Numbered from the stretch's first letter, positions 44,390 through 53,216 are shown. The stretch is 64,000 bases of DNA from CAZDAM01 sp964503595 (GCA_964503595.1 CAZDAM010000002.1:1-64000), one strand, 5' to 3'. Numbers and translations are program-made. Notes: generated from the letters alone by a model not told the origin.

Positions 44390-46354
44390 TTAGAGCGGTT
44401 CGTCAATTCCCGGCAGCTGAGGTTTAACGCTCAAAGCGGCTTCATACCCGATGCGAAAACCCAAACCCTGGCCAGTTCCCTGCTTCAGGTAGACCTGAAT
44501 CGTCAGTTCTTCCTGCTTGAAGTCCCAGTCCAGTCGGCCTTCAAGACAGTCCCAATCCCGGACCAGACCAAGTTTTACACGAGTGAATTCTTCCGTCAAT
44601 GCATTGTAATGGTTCTGCGTTGTCACAAAGACTTTTGGATGAACATAAAACTCGGCCATCTGGGTGAAGGACTCCCAGGTGTTGCCTCCCCAGTCATACT
44701 GCCCCCTCAGATCAAAGCTCCACTGCCCTGTTTCCCTAAGCGTGAAATTAAAAGAAGTCCGATCCAAAGAAAGATCAAAAACGTCATCCGGAACCGCTCC
44801 CAGATCATAGCCCGCCTGGACTCCAAAAGCCCAGGGCCGGCCATTCCAGACACTGCGATAACTCACAGCCGAACTAGCACCATTCCAGAAGCCTGTTTTG
44901 TAATCATAGGCCGCCTGGAAAAGAGTTGCCGAGTACTGATCCCTTCTCAGGTGAAGACGATGGGTCAGACGCTTCTGATCCGTCAGACGATCGTAGGAAG
45001 TCCAGGGGGAGTTTCCATGCGTATCATTCAGGTTGAAGCGGCTTACATAAGTCAGGCCACTGCCCAGATCCTGGATCAGGCCGGCATTCAGACGCACAAA
45101 CCTTCGCTCTCCACCAACCGAGTAATCGTTATAGCGGCCCAGCACATTGAAATCAAAGCGGGTTCGGCCCCACTGAACCGTATCCTGGATAAAATTGACC
45201 CAGAGTTCACGGTCTTCACTATCCACCCTTGAGGTAAAGCTTTTTTCCGAATAATTGGCAAATTTGGTCCCGTAGCGCATCTGAAAAGGAGAAATCCCCA
45301 GTCTTCTGGTCGGAGAGTCCAGACGGATTTCCGGGCGTTTCTCAAAGCTCTGAACCCGATTGTCCAGGATATAATCACCCTTATCCAGATCATAGCGGGC
45401 CTGATATTCACCACTCAGGGCAAAACCGGAATCAAAACGATGCTTCCAGACAACGGAATAGTTCAGTTCCTCATTTGCCGAACCAACATCAAAAGCATCC
45501 CTTAAATAATCAAGCCGCAGAGTTCCGTAGGAATCTTCCGTCGCCTCAAAACGCTGATCCCAGGTTGTGCGCAATGTCTCGGTACGAACAAATTCATCCC
45601 TCTGCATATCAAGGGTCAGTCGCCCCGGATGCTTGGTCTGCTGGAAAGCTTCGATTTCAGCATCCCATTCAAGCCCCTGACGGGAGGTCGGCGTCACCCC
45701 AAGGGTTCCGTAAAGATTATCATTTACAAAAAAATTCGAGCGGATTCTCGCATGCACACCCCGTGAAGAATCATAACCAGGGATGATGAACAAGGGAGCA
45801 GAAAGCTGACTGTCCTTATTGATCTTGAGCTTGTAGGCAGGCAAAGAAAACAGGCGGGTATTGCCAATATAGAATCTGGCTCCCTTCAGAAAAAGGGCCT
45901 CCTGATCCAGAAGTACCATTTCATCCGCCATGATTTTGTAGTGGCAGTTGTTTTCTTCACAGGTGGTGGCATACCCCTTGTTCAGCTGCATGCTGGTCGG
46001 CATGAGAATCGCTGACTGCCCGACAACAAAAGTGTTTTCGAGAACGGCCTTGAATTCTTCCACACGGCCTTCACGGGTGCGAACATTGTAAAGCAGGCTA
46101 TCTGCATTGAGAATGTCCTCACCCCGAATCAGGCGCACATTGCCCTGGGCCGCAATATCACCGGTATTGAGATTGTACTGAAGGTTGTTGGCATCAATCT
46201 GAAAATCGTGGCCCAGAATCGAAGCATGGTCCTTAAGCACCACGAAGCCTGCAGCCTGGTTGTATTCCTGATAGCCCGCGCTGAAGCTGATCGGTACGGG
46301 ACCGTCCGACCAAAGGGGGTACAAAAGACAAAGAAAAGTCAGAAAAATACGCAT
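44390..46354 (-). CDS. lptD: LPS-assembly protein LptD / OstA-like
   Basis: 654 aa. ATG 46354 is chosen because it gives a signal peptide (MRIFLTFLCLLYPLW); the frame extends further upstream into the HEAT gene. The N-terminal part (HASILGHDFQIDANNLQYNLNTGDI, GNVRLIRGEDILNADSLLYNV) is an OstA/LptA beta-jellyroll; the rest is a large barrel (RTRFDFNVLGRYNDYS, FSLRETGQWSFDLRGQYDW-type). Inserts lipopolysaccharide or a similar glycolipid in the outer membrane. The large-barrel features make LptD more likely than a stand-alone OstA domain. Confidence 0.78.
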   Translation of the reverse strand: MRIFLTFLCLLYPLWSDGPVPISFSAGYQEYNQAAGFVVLKDHASILGHDFQIDANNLQYNLNTGDIAAQGNVRLIRGEDILNADSLLYNVRTREGRVEEFKAVLENTFVVGQSAILMPTSMQLNKGYATTCEENNCHYKIMADEMVLLDQEALFLKGARFYIGNTRLFSLPAYKLKINKDSQLSAPLFIIPGYDSSRGVHARIRSNFFVNDNLYGTLGVTPTSRQGLEWDAEIEAFQQTKHPGRLTLDMQRDEFVRTETLRTTWDQRFEATEDSYGTLRLDYLRDAFDVGSANEELNYSVVWKHRFDSGFALSGEYQARYDLDKGDYILDNRVQSFEKRPEIRLDSPTRRLGISPFQMRYGTKFANYSEKSFTSRVDSEDRELWVNFIQDTVQWGRTRFDFNVLGRYNDYSVGGERRFVRLNAGLIQDLGSGLTYVSRFNLNDTHGNSPWTSYDRLTDQKRLTHRLHLRRDQYSATLFQAAYDYKTGFWNGASSAVSYRSVWNGRPWAFGVQAGYDLGAVPDDVFDLSLDRTSFNFTLRETGQWSFDLRGQYDWGGNTWESFTQMAEFYVHPKVFVTTQNHYNALTEEFTRVKLGLVRDWDCLEGRLDWDFKQEELTIQVYLKQGTGQGLGFRIGYEAALSVKPQLPGIDEPL

Positions 46355-46424
46355 GTGCAGAGGTCTTCTACAGGAACCGCAGAATATAACAAAAACAGCC
46401 AAAAACGGACAGTTTTGAATGAAA

Positions 46425-47414
46425 TTACTCCGTACGATCTTTACCCGTACGCAGGATGATTTCATCCATGGCTTCTTCAGCGAGAGCCCGGAGCTCGCCA
46501 TCTCCGGCTTCTCTTAACCTCAGAAGGGTTTTAATTGCCTTGCGATCACCCGCAAATTTCAGAATCATCACGGATTCCACCTGAACCACCTGATTTAAAG
46601 TCGAGCGGATTTCCTTGAGGAGAGGCCCTTGAGCATCGAGCCCGAATTTGACCAAGGCATCCCTGACATTACGCCGGATGACAAAAGAAGGATCCGATAA
46701 AAGAGAAATCAGAATGGAAATATGAGCTGTATTTCTCAATTCCCCCATGGAATAGATGGCCCCCACTCTTTCATGATCCTGGCGGGAATATACCATTTCT
46801 TCAAGGGTCCGGCGAGCCGACTCATCTTCTCCATGCCTAGACAGAACCATCGCTACATTGGCCCTCATCCTCACATTGGAGTCCTCCAGATAGGGTTTGA
46901 GAATCGGCGCCACCATGGAAGTGGAATAGAACCCAAGGCCCTCAACGGCATTGGCTCTGACACGGGAATCTTGATCCTCAAGATAGGCTGCAATGATGGG
47001 AATCAGTCTTTCTTCCTGAAAGGAACCCAGATGCTTCACCAGAGTGGCCCGCACCTTGGGATGGGTTTCCGAATCCAGATACTGGACAAAGGCTTCCCCT
47101 GCCTTCTGGCAGTTTCTCTGCCCCAGACCTTCGACCGCCCGGATCCGAACCCATTCATCCGAATCACCAAGAGCAAACAGAAGGGCATCGTCCACATTGG
47201 GAGCATCCAGCTTCCTAATGCCAACAACAGCCGCATAGCGCACTGAAGGATGCTCATCATCAAGGGCTTCCCGCAGAAGAACCGCTTTTTCTACATCGTG
47301 ACAGGAAGAGGCCGAAACCTGCTTGACCCTGACAAAACGCTGTTCCCAGGAGCTGTCAGCCAGCTCATCGTCAAAATCATCGCTGTCCAGAAAATCTTCG
47401 AAATCACCGCGCAT
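46425..47414 (-). CDS. HEAT-repeat protein
   Basis: 329 aa built of HEAT repeats after an acidic N-terminus (FEDFLDSDDFDDELADS). Repeats read like LVKHLGSFQEERLIPIIAAYL and VEGLGFYSTSMVAPILKPYL, about eight of them with 31-37-residue spacing. ATG 47414 has GAGG 4-5 bases upstream; the frame opens at TTG 47429. Likely a scaffold. The next gene upstream (HEAT-Apt) has its own terminator, so this gene is separate. Confidence 0.75.
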   Translation of the reverse strand: MRGDFEDFLDSDDFDDELADSSWEQRFVRVKQVSASSCHDVEKAVLLREALDDEHPSVRYAAVVGIRKLDAPNVDDALLFALGDSDEWVRIRAVEGLGQRNCQKAGEAFVQYLDSETHPKVRATLVKHLGSFQEERLIPIIAAYLEDQDSRVRANAVEGLGFYSTSMVAPILKPYLEDSNVRMRANVAMVLSRHGEDESARRTLEEMVYSRQDHERVGAIYSMGELRNTAHISILISLLSDPSFVIRRNVRDALVKFGLDAQGPLLKEIRSTLNQVVQVESVMILKFAGDRKAIKTLLRLREAGDGELRALAEEAMDEIILRTGKDRTE

Positions 47415-47554
47415 AATACCTCTGTCCAATATACATCAAAACCACGAATATCGCGGCAATCCAACTGTCACTGACTTCATCACCTTCGGGAAGGCGCCAC
47501 TTATGAATGCGTTCAATCATAATCAATTCACAGTAACTGACAATCTCTGAAATG

Positions 47555-47579
47555 AAAAAAGCCGGGCTAAGAGCCCGGC
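47555..47579 (-). terminator. Terminator after the HEAT-apt gene
   Basis: Stem GCCGGGCT/AGCCCGGC (47561-47568 with 47572-47579), loop AAG, six T on the minus strand. Confidence 0.85.
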
Positions 47580-47594
47580 CAGAACCTCTGGAAA

Positions 47595-49304
47595 TCAGTA
47601 ATGCATCAGGGACTGTACCCCGTAATCTTTCAGGCGCTCACGACCTTCCAGAAAATCGAGCTCAATCAGAAACATCATTCCGGCCACCTTGCCCCCGGAC
47701 TTTTCAATCAGAAAAGCCGTTGCCTCTGCTGTGCCTCCGGTTGCCAGAACATCATCAATGACCAGAACGGACTGGCTCTTGACGATTCCTTCCTGAATCT
47801 CAAGCGTAGCTTCTCCGTACTCAAGAGCATAGGAACGGCTTAGAACCGGTCCTGGCAACTTCCCGGCCTTGCGAATGGGAACAAACCCAACCCTGAGGGC
47901 CTGGGCCAAAGCCGCCCCCAGAATAAACCCGCGGGATTCCACTCCGGCAATCAGATCAACCTGGCGGTCCTTGATCAGCCCCTGAAAAAGCCGGATGACA
48001 TCAGAAAGACCATTGGGAGCCGCCAGTAAAGGAGCGATATCCTTGAAAACCACCCCGGGTTTCGGAAAATCCGGAACATCCCTCACGAGTTCCTTCAGAC
48101 GCCCGAGGGCGGTGCGAACCCGTTTGGACTGCAAATCGGTAAAGACCTTGCGGGTAAAATCCTGAACCCACTCTTCACTGATCTGCTCTTTCTGCTGCTT
48201 GATTTCCCCAATCCGGCTTAAAGCCACCATGGCGTTTTTCTTGACGTATTCCGAGGAATCCCGCAAAGCATCCACCAGATCCAGAGTGGAATCCTCAACA
48301 CCGATTTCTCCAAGTGCCTGGGCTGCTGAAGCCCTGACCGACCAGAAGGAATCATGCTTGAGAATATGGGTGATCTGATCGAGCATTTCCTTGGCCTGCA
48401 AGTCCCCCAGAACCTTCACTGCCCAGTAGCGGATATCCGTATTTTTACTTTTTAAGGCACGCGAGAGTTTTTCAATACAGGAATCCCCAAGTTCCCACAG
48501 GGTTTCAGCCGCCTGCTTCCTGACAAACCAGTTGGCATCCCCAAGCATCTGAATCAGAGGATCAATGATTTCCGGGGTATCCATGGAGCGCATGCCCTGA
48601 ATGATGGATTGCTTCTGATCTACCGGAAGCTCCTCATCCATGAGCTTCACCACCAAAGCCTTGCAGGCCTTGCTGCCACCGACTTCACTTAGAACCTGGA
48701 TGGCCCAGAACTCCCGATCATGATGCCCGCAGTTCAAAACTCCAATTACTTCATCCACGCAAAGCTGCCCAAGCTGAATCAGACCGCTGGCAGCAGATTT
48801 TCGAATTGTCCACTGAGTGTCATCCAGACAGTGAATCAATGGCTTGACAGCTTCCCGGACCCCGGTTCTTCCCAAGGCCGAAATCGCACAGAGCTTCGCC
48901 GGGAGTTCCTCCCCTTCAATCAGAGAAACCAGGGTTTCTACCGAGCGGCTCCCGAACTGGGAAATCACTTCGCTGATCCAGAACTGAATATCGTCATCAT
49001 TGCTGCGGGCCATATCCAGAAGAGTATCCAGATAATGGCTGCCCAATCCGGCAAGGACTCTGGCCGCATTGCGCCTGACACCCCAGGAGGAATGCTTCAG
49101 GGCTCCAATCAGATGGGGAAGAGCACGCTCTCCATATCCTTCCAGCACCTTGACTGCTTCCTGGGAAACCGCTTCATTATCATCGCCTAACGCTTCGATC
49201 AGAAGCGAGATTGATTCAGCTCCCGGTTTATCCTTGAGCGATGCCACGGTTTCACGGCGCACCCGGTAATCCACATCCTGTAAAGCTTCCAGAATTGCTT
49301 TCAT
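47595..49304 (-). CDS. apt: HEAT-repeat / adenine phosphoribosyltransferase fusion
   Basis: 569 aa. Residues 1 to about 390 are HEAT repeats (for example LIEALGDDNEAVSQEAVKVL, LGDANWFVRKQAAETLWELG, about ten repeats). Residues about 397-569 are a complete adenine phosphoribosyltransferase: DVPDFPKPGVVFKDIAPLL, AGVESRGFILGAALA, and the PRPP motif VLVIDDVLATGGTA (513-526). Apt makes AMP from adenine and is normally a stand-alone 170-aa protein, so the fusion is unusual. Overlaps dnaN by 4 bases. The HEAT part may localise or regulate the enzyme. Confidence 0.92.
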   Translation of the reverse strand: MKAILEALQDVDYRVRRETVASLKDKPGAESISLLIEALGDDNEAVSQEAVKVLEGYGERALPHLIGALKHSSWGVRRNAARVLAGLGSHYLDTLLDMARSNDDDIQFWISEVISQFGSRSVETLVSLIEGEELPAKLCAISALGRTGVREAVKPLIHCLDDTQWTIRKSAASGLIQLGQLCVDEVIGVLNCGHHDREFWAIQVLSEVGGSKACKALVVKLMDEELPVDQKQSIIQGMRSMDTPEIIDPLIQMLGDANWFVRKQAAETLWELGDSCIEKLSRALKSKNTDIRYWAVKVLGDLQAKEMLDQITHILKHDSFWSVRASAAQALGEIGVEDSTLDLVDALRDSSEYVKKNAMVALSRIGEIKQQKEQISEEWVQDFTRKVFTDLQSKRVRTALGRLKELVRDVPDFPKPGVVFKDIAPLLAAPNGLSDVIRLFQGLIKDRQVDLIAGVESRGFILGAALAQALRVGFVPIRKAGKLPGPVLSRSYALEYGEATLEIQEGIVKSQSVLVIDDVLATGGTAEATAFLIEKSGGKVAGMMFLIELDFLEGRERLKDYGVQSLMHY

Positions 49305-50440
49305 GCTACCCTCTGAGTCAAAGACATGATCACACAGACAAAGCGCCCCTCTCCCTCGGCCTGTTCTTCAGGCCAGAAGTAAACCGGCATTTCTTCACCT
49401 TCACAAAACAGGCTGATACGATCGGATTCCACCGAACCCAGAAAATCAAGAACATATTTGGAATTCAGGGCAACGCTCAGGCCTTCCAGTTCCTGCGATT
49501 CCACTTCAAGCTCTCTCCAGCCTGTTCCCATTTTATCCGAGAAAGACTCCATTCCAAAAGACGAACCCTTCACCTGGAAGGAAACCCGGTTGCCAATATC
49601 GCGGGAAACCGGCATCAGGCCCCTGAGATGATTGGTAAGCGGAAGACGGGGAAGGGCGATACTGCGCTCACCAAGGTCTTCGGGAAAGAAACCCTCGTAA
49701 TCCATGAACTGACCTTCTGCCAGCATGGTCTGGAAAATCAGGCTTCCATGGCGGAGCAGAACGCGGCCTCCACCCTGCTGAAACTCCACTTCATCATCCG
49801 GAAGAATTTTCAGAAGATCCTGCACCGAAGCCAGACTGAGCAGCCATTCCAACTGAAGCTCTTCAAAACCTTCGAGGCCCAGGACAGATTCCGCAAGCCG
49901 CCAGCCATCCTGAGAAGCAATCTTCAGACTGCCATTCTCGGCGAAAAGTCTTACCCCGTGAAAGCCCTGAACCGTATTCTCAGTCTGGGCAGATGCATGG
50001 GCTCCAAACTTCAGGGCCTTCTTGAGACGGGCACCATGCAGAAGAAAGGAAAGATCTGCCTCAAGAAGTTCCACATTGGGGTATTCCTGCACATCACGGG
50101 TCATTGCCTCGAAGCGGGCCCCAAGATCAGGCACAGCAATCAGAAGGCGCCGGTTTTCGAGGTTTTCCAGCAAAATGGGATGCCGATCGGATTCCGGCAT
50201 ACTTCTGACACACTCAGAGAAAAACTGCCCCTGAACCAGAGCTTCGCCCTCTGAATCGACCTTTGCAGGAATTTCAGTCGAAATGAAAGTCTTCAGATCC
50301 GTGGCTGCCATTTCCAGCACGCCACCTTTGGCACGCAGGCGGATGCAGGTTAACTCCAGAATGGAAGTACTGCCCGGCAAAGCCCTCTGGACAACTTCAA
50401 GACCTTTTAAAAGTTCCGCACGTTCGCAATGAATTTTCAT
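49301..50440 (-). CDS. dnaN: DNA polymerase III beta sliding clamp
   Basis: 379 aa in three clamp domains. MAATDLKTFIST, LALNSKYVLDFLGSV-like ALNSKYVLDFLGS, EMPVYFWPE and the C-terminal VCVIMSL are recognisable; the usual MPMR ending is replaced by VIMSLTQRVA. GAGAGGGG precedes ATG 50440. It starts a two-gene unit with HEAT-apt. It is not next to dnaA or recF here, which is uncommon for dnaN. Confidence 0.92.
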   Translation of the reverse strand: MKIHCERAELLKGLEVVQRALPGSTSILELTCIRLRAKGGVLEMAATDLKTFISTEIPAKVDSEGEALVQGQFFSECVRSMPESDRHPILLENLENRRLLIAVPDLGARFEAMTRDVQEYPNVELLEADLSFLLHGARLKKALKFGAHASAQTENTVQGFHGVRLFAENGSLKIASQDGWRLAESVLGLEGFEELQLEWLLSLASVQDLLKILPDDEVEFQQGGGRVLLRHGSLIFQTMLAEGQFMDYEGFFPEDLGERSIALPRLPLTNHLRGLMPVSRDIGNRVSFQVKGSSFGMESFSDKMGTGWRELEVESQELEGLSVALNSKYVLDFLGSVESDRISLFCEGEEMPVYFWPEEQAEGEGRFVCVIMSLTQRVA

Positions 50441-50513
50441 GCTGGCCCCTCTCTTTTAAAGATTTTTTTTCGCGAAGGAATGAAAACACAGGGAGATTGG
50501 GATCGCAAAGACG

Positions 50514-50555
50514 AAAAAAGAGCCCCTCGCAGCAACAAGCGGCCAGGGGCTCTTT
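50514..50555 (-). terminator. Terminator upstream of dnaN for a small minus-strand transcript
   Basis: Arms 50517-50527 and 50545-50555 pair perfectly (AAGAGCCCCT core) around a 17-base loop, followed by T tract on the minus strand. It would end a transcript coming from the small frame at 50557-50700. Confidence 0.7.
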
Positions 50556-50556
50556 C

Positions 50557-50700
50557 CTAAGAAACCAAATCCAGACGCTCCCACATAAGTTCACCCGTCA
50601 TTTTCAGCTCTGTCCCGACTTCATGCTGAAACCACTTTCCAGGACTGTTCCGAAAATCGTAGTCAGAAGTATTCGGACTTCAAGAATTAAAACGATCCAC
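50557..50700 (-). other. Possible small gene with an in-frame TGA
   Basis: From GTG 50700 the minus strand reads six codons (VDRFNS), TGA at 50682-50680, then 40 codons whose product is strikingly protein-like (GKWFQHEVGTELKMTGELMW and so on) and ends with TAG two bases before a terminator stem. GAGGG lies about 9 bases before GTG. A hairpin GTCCGAA/TTCGGAAC begins 1 base after TGA. Options are a selenocysteine codon, a decayed gene, or a chance frame. Other frames here are also open, so this is only a candidate. Confidence 0.3.
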
Positions 50701-50703
50701 TCC

Positions 50704-50733
50704 TTGTTGCCCTCTTGACAGACAGGGTAAAAT
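50704..50733 (+). promoter_or_regulatory. Candidate promoter for the SRP RNA gene
   Basis: TTGTTG (50704-50709), 18-base spacer, TAAAAT (50728-50733). Transcription would start near 50740, the first base of the GAGGGC arm that closes the SRP RNA. Confidence 0.5.
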
Positions 50734-50739
50734 AATTTC

Positions 50740-50859
50740 GAGGGCGTTGATCCGTGCGTCCTGCGACAGTGGAAGACTCCGAACCCCGCCAGGTCTGTGA
50801 TGGAAGCAACGGCAGGATGCGCTTTCAGGTGTTTCAGGGTTTCCGTGCGGGGAGTCCTC
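50740..50859 (+). ncRNA. ffs: Bacterial small SRP RNA (4.5S/ffs)
   Basis: The core CGAACCCCGCCAGGTC ... GGAAGCAACGG (50780-50812) is the conserved domain IV sequence of bacterial SRP RNA (CCAGG, then AGCAAC). Distal complementarity is visible: GAGGGC (50740-50745) with GTCCTC (50854-50859), and GCGTCCTGC with GCAGGATGC. The expected GGAA apical loop is replaced by TCTGTGATGGA, giving a GTGA-like loop with an extra base. A T-rich tract (TCTTTTCTTTTT) follows as terminator. Works with Ffh in membrane targeting. Ends are approximate. Confidence 0.75.
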
Positions 50860-50912
50860 TTTTCTTTTTCCAGATTCTTGACACATTTTACATGTGGCTT
50901 AAGGTCCTTGAC

Positions 50913-51401
50913 ATGACGTATAAATTTCTGATTCCCACTCTAGCTCTTTCCACGTTGCTCCACCTGGCCCATCATACCAATGCAGGCGGTTTTGGCCAGT
51001 CCACAGAGTCGGACACGATTGAGCTTCCCGAGCAGGATAGCCCTGTCTCTCCTCCCGAACTGGAAATGGTTTCAAAGGAATCTCTGGACGAAAGTACGTC
51101 AGCCTGGGAAACAACCACTCCGGAGAATTACCGGGGCTGGTGGATCTGCGCATCTCTCCGCTGCCGCATGTTCAAAGAGCCGGATCGTTCTTCTGAAGTT
51201 TTTCTGGAAATGACCAAAGGAGAAATGGTCTTCATTCTCAACGAAGAAAGAGCCGCTGATTCGGAATTTTCCGAGCACATCCGCTATGCCAAGGCTGTAC
51301 GCATTTTCGGCACCGAAGAATCCGAGGAAATCAACGAAGTCAAAGGCTATGTGATTGAATTGGATGGCACCAGGCTCCCCCCCCAGAAAAATCGAGATTG
51401 A
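50913..51401 (+). CDS. Secreted SH3-like protein (likely N-terminal half of a peptidase)
   Basis: 162 aa from ATG 50913 (alternative ATG 50892), signal peptide LIPTLALSTLLHLAHHTNA. A disordered acidic region leads to an SH3-like beta domain (WWICASLRCRMFKEPDRSS, AKAVRIFGTEES, VKGYVIELDGTRLPP). The frame ends soon after a run of eight C (51377-51384). Removing one C would join it without interruption to the C39-like peptidase frame, giving a 360-residue secreted protease, so this is probably one gene with a frameshift. The frame upstream to 50754 lies in the SRP RNA gene and is rejected. Confidence 0.65.
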   Translation: MTYKFLIPTLALSTLLHLAHHTNAGGFGQSTESDTIELPEQDSPVSPPELEMVSKESLDESTSAWETTTPENYRGWWICASLRCRMFKEPDRSSEVFLEMTKGEMVFILNEERAADSEFSEHIRYAKAVRIFGTEESEEINEVKGYVIELDGTRLPPQKNRD

Positions 51402-52008
51402 CCTGGCCGGTTCCATTACCGTGCAGAATATTCCTCAGTATAATCAGGGACTCCCTGATCCTCATGCTGAGGAAGAAGATTATGCCGGCTGGAAACCCGG
51501 TGGCTACTGCGGTCCAACCTCACTTCAGATGCTGGCTGAATTCCATGGCTACAAACTCACCCGCGATCAAATTGCCCGTACCAGCGCCCGTGACGGCGAA
51601 ATCAGCCTGGACAAAGGCACCATGCATGGAAGCGAATACATTTATGCCTGGGATAAGGGAACTGCCCGGGCCAACATCCCTGATGTCATGAAGAAGCTGG
51701 GCTTTCGGACCGCAGATCTCAGGCAGGGAGAAGACTATTCCCGGCTAAGATATATGGTTCGCCGGAGCACCCATCTTCTGGTCAATGTCAAAGGCAGAGT
51801 CAAATTCACGGATGAGGGCCCAAGCTACAAGACCGGTGGGCACTATATGGTGCTGGTGGGCATGGATGCCAACGACAATCCGATTGTCAACGACCCCTAC
51901 CCCTGGAAAGCCGAGCAGGAAGTCCCCGTACAAAGAATTATGGATCGGGAATCCTTTGAAAACGCGTGGAGCCGGGGTGGCGCCATGTGGCTGAAGCTCA
52001 TTCCCTAA
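51355..52008 (+). CDS. C39-like peptidase domain protein (frame-shifted partner)
   Basis: 217 aa. The catalytic pattern of papain-like peptidase C39-like family 2 is present: Cys in GGYCGPTSLQMLAEF, His in GGHYMVLVGMD, Asp/Asn in NPIVNDPYP. On its own it has no signal peptide and no ribosome binding site, while the preceding frame supplies both up to the C8 tract. The visible overlap is 47 bases. Either programmed slippage, a real mutation or a sequencing error separates the two. If made, the enzyme would act outside the cytoplasm. Overlaps the convergent glycosyltransferase gene by 11 bases. Confidence 0.65.
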   Translation: MNWMAPGSPPRKIEIDLAGSITVQNIPQYNQGLPDPHAEEEDYAGWKPGGYCGPTSLQMLAEFHGYKLTRDQIARTSARDGEISLDKGTMHGSEYIYAWDKGTARANIPDVMKKLGFRTADLRQGEDYSRLRYMVRRSTHLLVNVKGRVKFTDEGPSYKTGGHYMVLVGMDANDNPIVNDPYPWKAEQEVPVQRIMDRESFENAWSRGGAMWLKLIP

Positions 52009-52840
52009 ACCAACCCCAGACCTTTGCCCCCAGACTCAGGCCATTCAAAACCGGACTCAGCAATGCCAGTCCGGTTTTTTTATGCCGGAAAATCAGCGAG
52101 GCAAAGCTGATGCCAAACCAGCGGAACTGGGCCGAAAACAAAGGCCAGGTTTTCTCCTTATGCCTCTTCATCATGCGGGCCTGCCAATAGCCATGCAAAA
52201 AAACCATGCGGCAGAAGCTTCTGAACGAGTCTTTTCTTTGATGACAGACCCGAAGATCCGGCTCATAACAGATGCCTACTCCCTGCTTTCTCAGGCGATA
52301 GCTCAAATCCAGATCTTCCCCATGTGAGACCAGTTCCAGAGAAAACCGTTTTTCACCAAGCAGGCTCTTTGTCCCCAGAAAGCAAAGACCCATGCAGAAC
52401 GGAACTTCTTCCAGGGCCTTCTCTCCAAACGTCTGACGAAAGAAATGAAAGCGGTAAAAATCCCAGTCCGTCAGAATCGGAGCTGTCGCTTCCTGCCCTG
52501 CCGTAAGCGTTTCTCCAGAAAATTTCTGTAAGATCTCCCGACAGGATGAATCCGGCATGGTATCCGCATCCAGAAACCAGAAGCCTTCCGTCTGGCAGTG
52601 AGACAAAAGCTCATTTCTGGTGTAGGAAAGACCCCGATTCTCCTCCCGCTTCAGATGCCGGACTGGAATCTCTCCCCCGGTAGGAAACCGGCACTCGGTT
52701 TTACAACCATCGCAACACACCAGAATCTCCTGAATCTCGGGGGCAAAACCCTGCTGCAAAGACTCCAATAGCGAAAACAGAGTCCCGTGCATTTCATAGC
52801 AGGGAATCAGAACGGAAATTTCCATGCCGCTGTTTTTCAT
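51998..52840 (-). CDS. Family 2 glycosyltransferase
   Basis: 280 aa. Nucleotide-sugar binding start ISVLIPCYEMHGTLFSLLES, metal-binding FWFLDADTMPD (DxD-type), and GEDLDLSYRLRKQG (ED acid motif) are typical GT2 features. No membrane anchor is strong; the C-terminal part has one hydrophobic stretch (FGISFASLIF). Sugar and acceptor unknown. Single gene on the minus strand. Confidence 0.88.
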   Translation of the reverse strand: MKNSGMEISVLIPCYEMHGTLFSLLESLQQGFAPEIQEILVCCDGCKTECRFPTGGEIPVRHLKREENRGLSYTRNELLSHCQTEGFWFLDADTMPDSSCREILQKFSGETLTAGQEATAPILTDWDFYRFHFFRQTFGEKALEEVPFCMGLCFLGTKSLLGEKRFSLELVSHGEDLDLSYRLRKQGVGICYEPDLRVCHQRKDSFRSFCRMVFLHGYWQARMMKRHKEKTWPLFSAQFRWFGISFASLIFRHKKTGLALLSPVLNGLSLGAKVWGWFRE

Positions 52841-52901
52841 TACTCCATCCTCTCAAGAAATGGAGTTTCCGGCAAATGCGGAGTCGTTCAGTCTGGTTGT
52901 A

Positions 52902-53216
52902 CTAAACTAGCTTCTCATCAATAACGTTTTGTATAAGCCTTGCTGCATGGAAAATGGTTACGATTTCTATGCTGTCCTCTCTGACTCGATAGACTATGCG
53001 GTAAGACTTGTGAATCCTCTCTCTTAAGTCTTCCCGTCCGTATTCAGGAACGATACGCCCAGAGCTTGGAAATGGTGCCGCCTTCTCAATCAAAAAGATT
53101 ACCTTTTCGGCTGTGACTTTAGCGTAATAAGCAGAACGATTTGCGATGTATTCGCAAACTCTCTCTAGATCACCAGCAGCTTTTTCAGACCAGACTACCC
53201 TTAGCTTTCGAGCCAT
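52902..53216 (-). CDS. parE: ParE/RelE-superfamily toxin
   Basis: 104 aa. VVWSEKAAGDLERVCEYIA, RSYRIVYRV-like KSYRIVYRVREDSIEIVTIFHAAR match the ParE branch, which poisons gyrase; RelE-like mRNA cleavage is the alternative. Overlaps the antitoxin gene by 16 bases. Confidence 0.88.
   Translation of the reverse strand: MARKLRVVWSEKAAGDLERVCEYIANRSAYYAKVTAEKVIFLIEKAAPFPSSGRIVPEYGREDLRERIHKSYRIVYRVREDSIEIVTIFHAARLIQNVIDEKLV

Noticed and set aside
49241..50254. 337-codon plus-strand frame opposite dnaN
   Set aside because: dnaN is certain; no independent evidence for the antisense frame.
50754..50912. N-terminal extension of the SH3-like gene
   Set aside because: This part lies in the SRP RNA gene; a signal peptide starts at ATG 50913.
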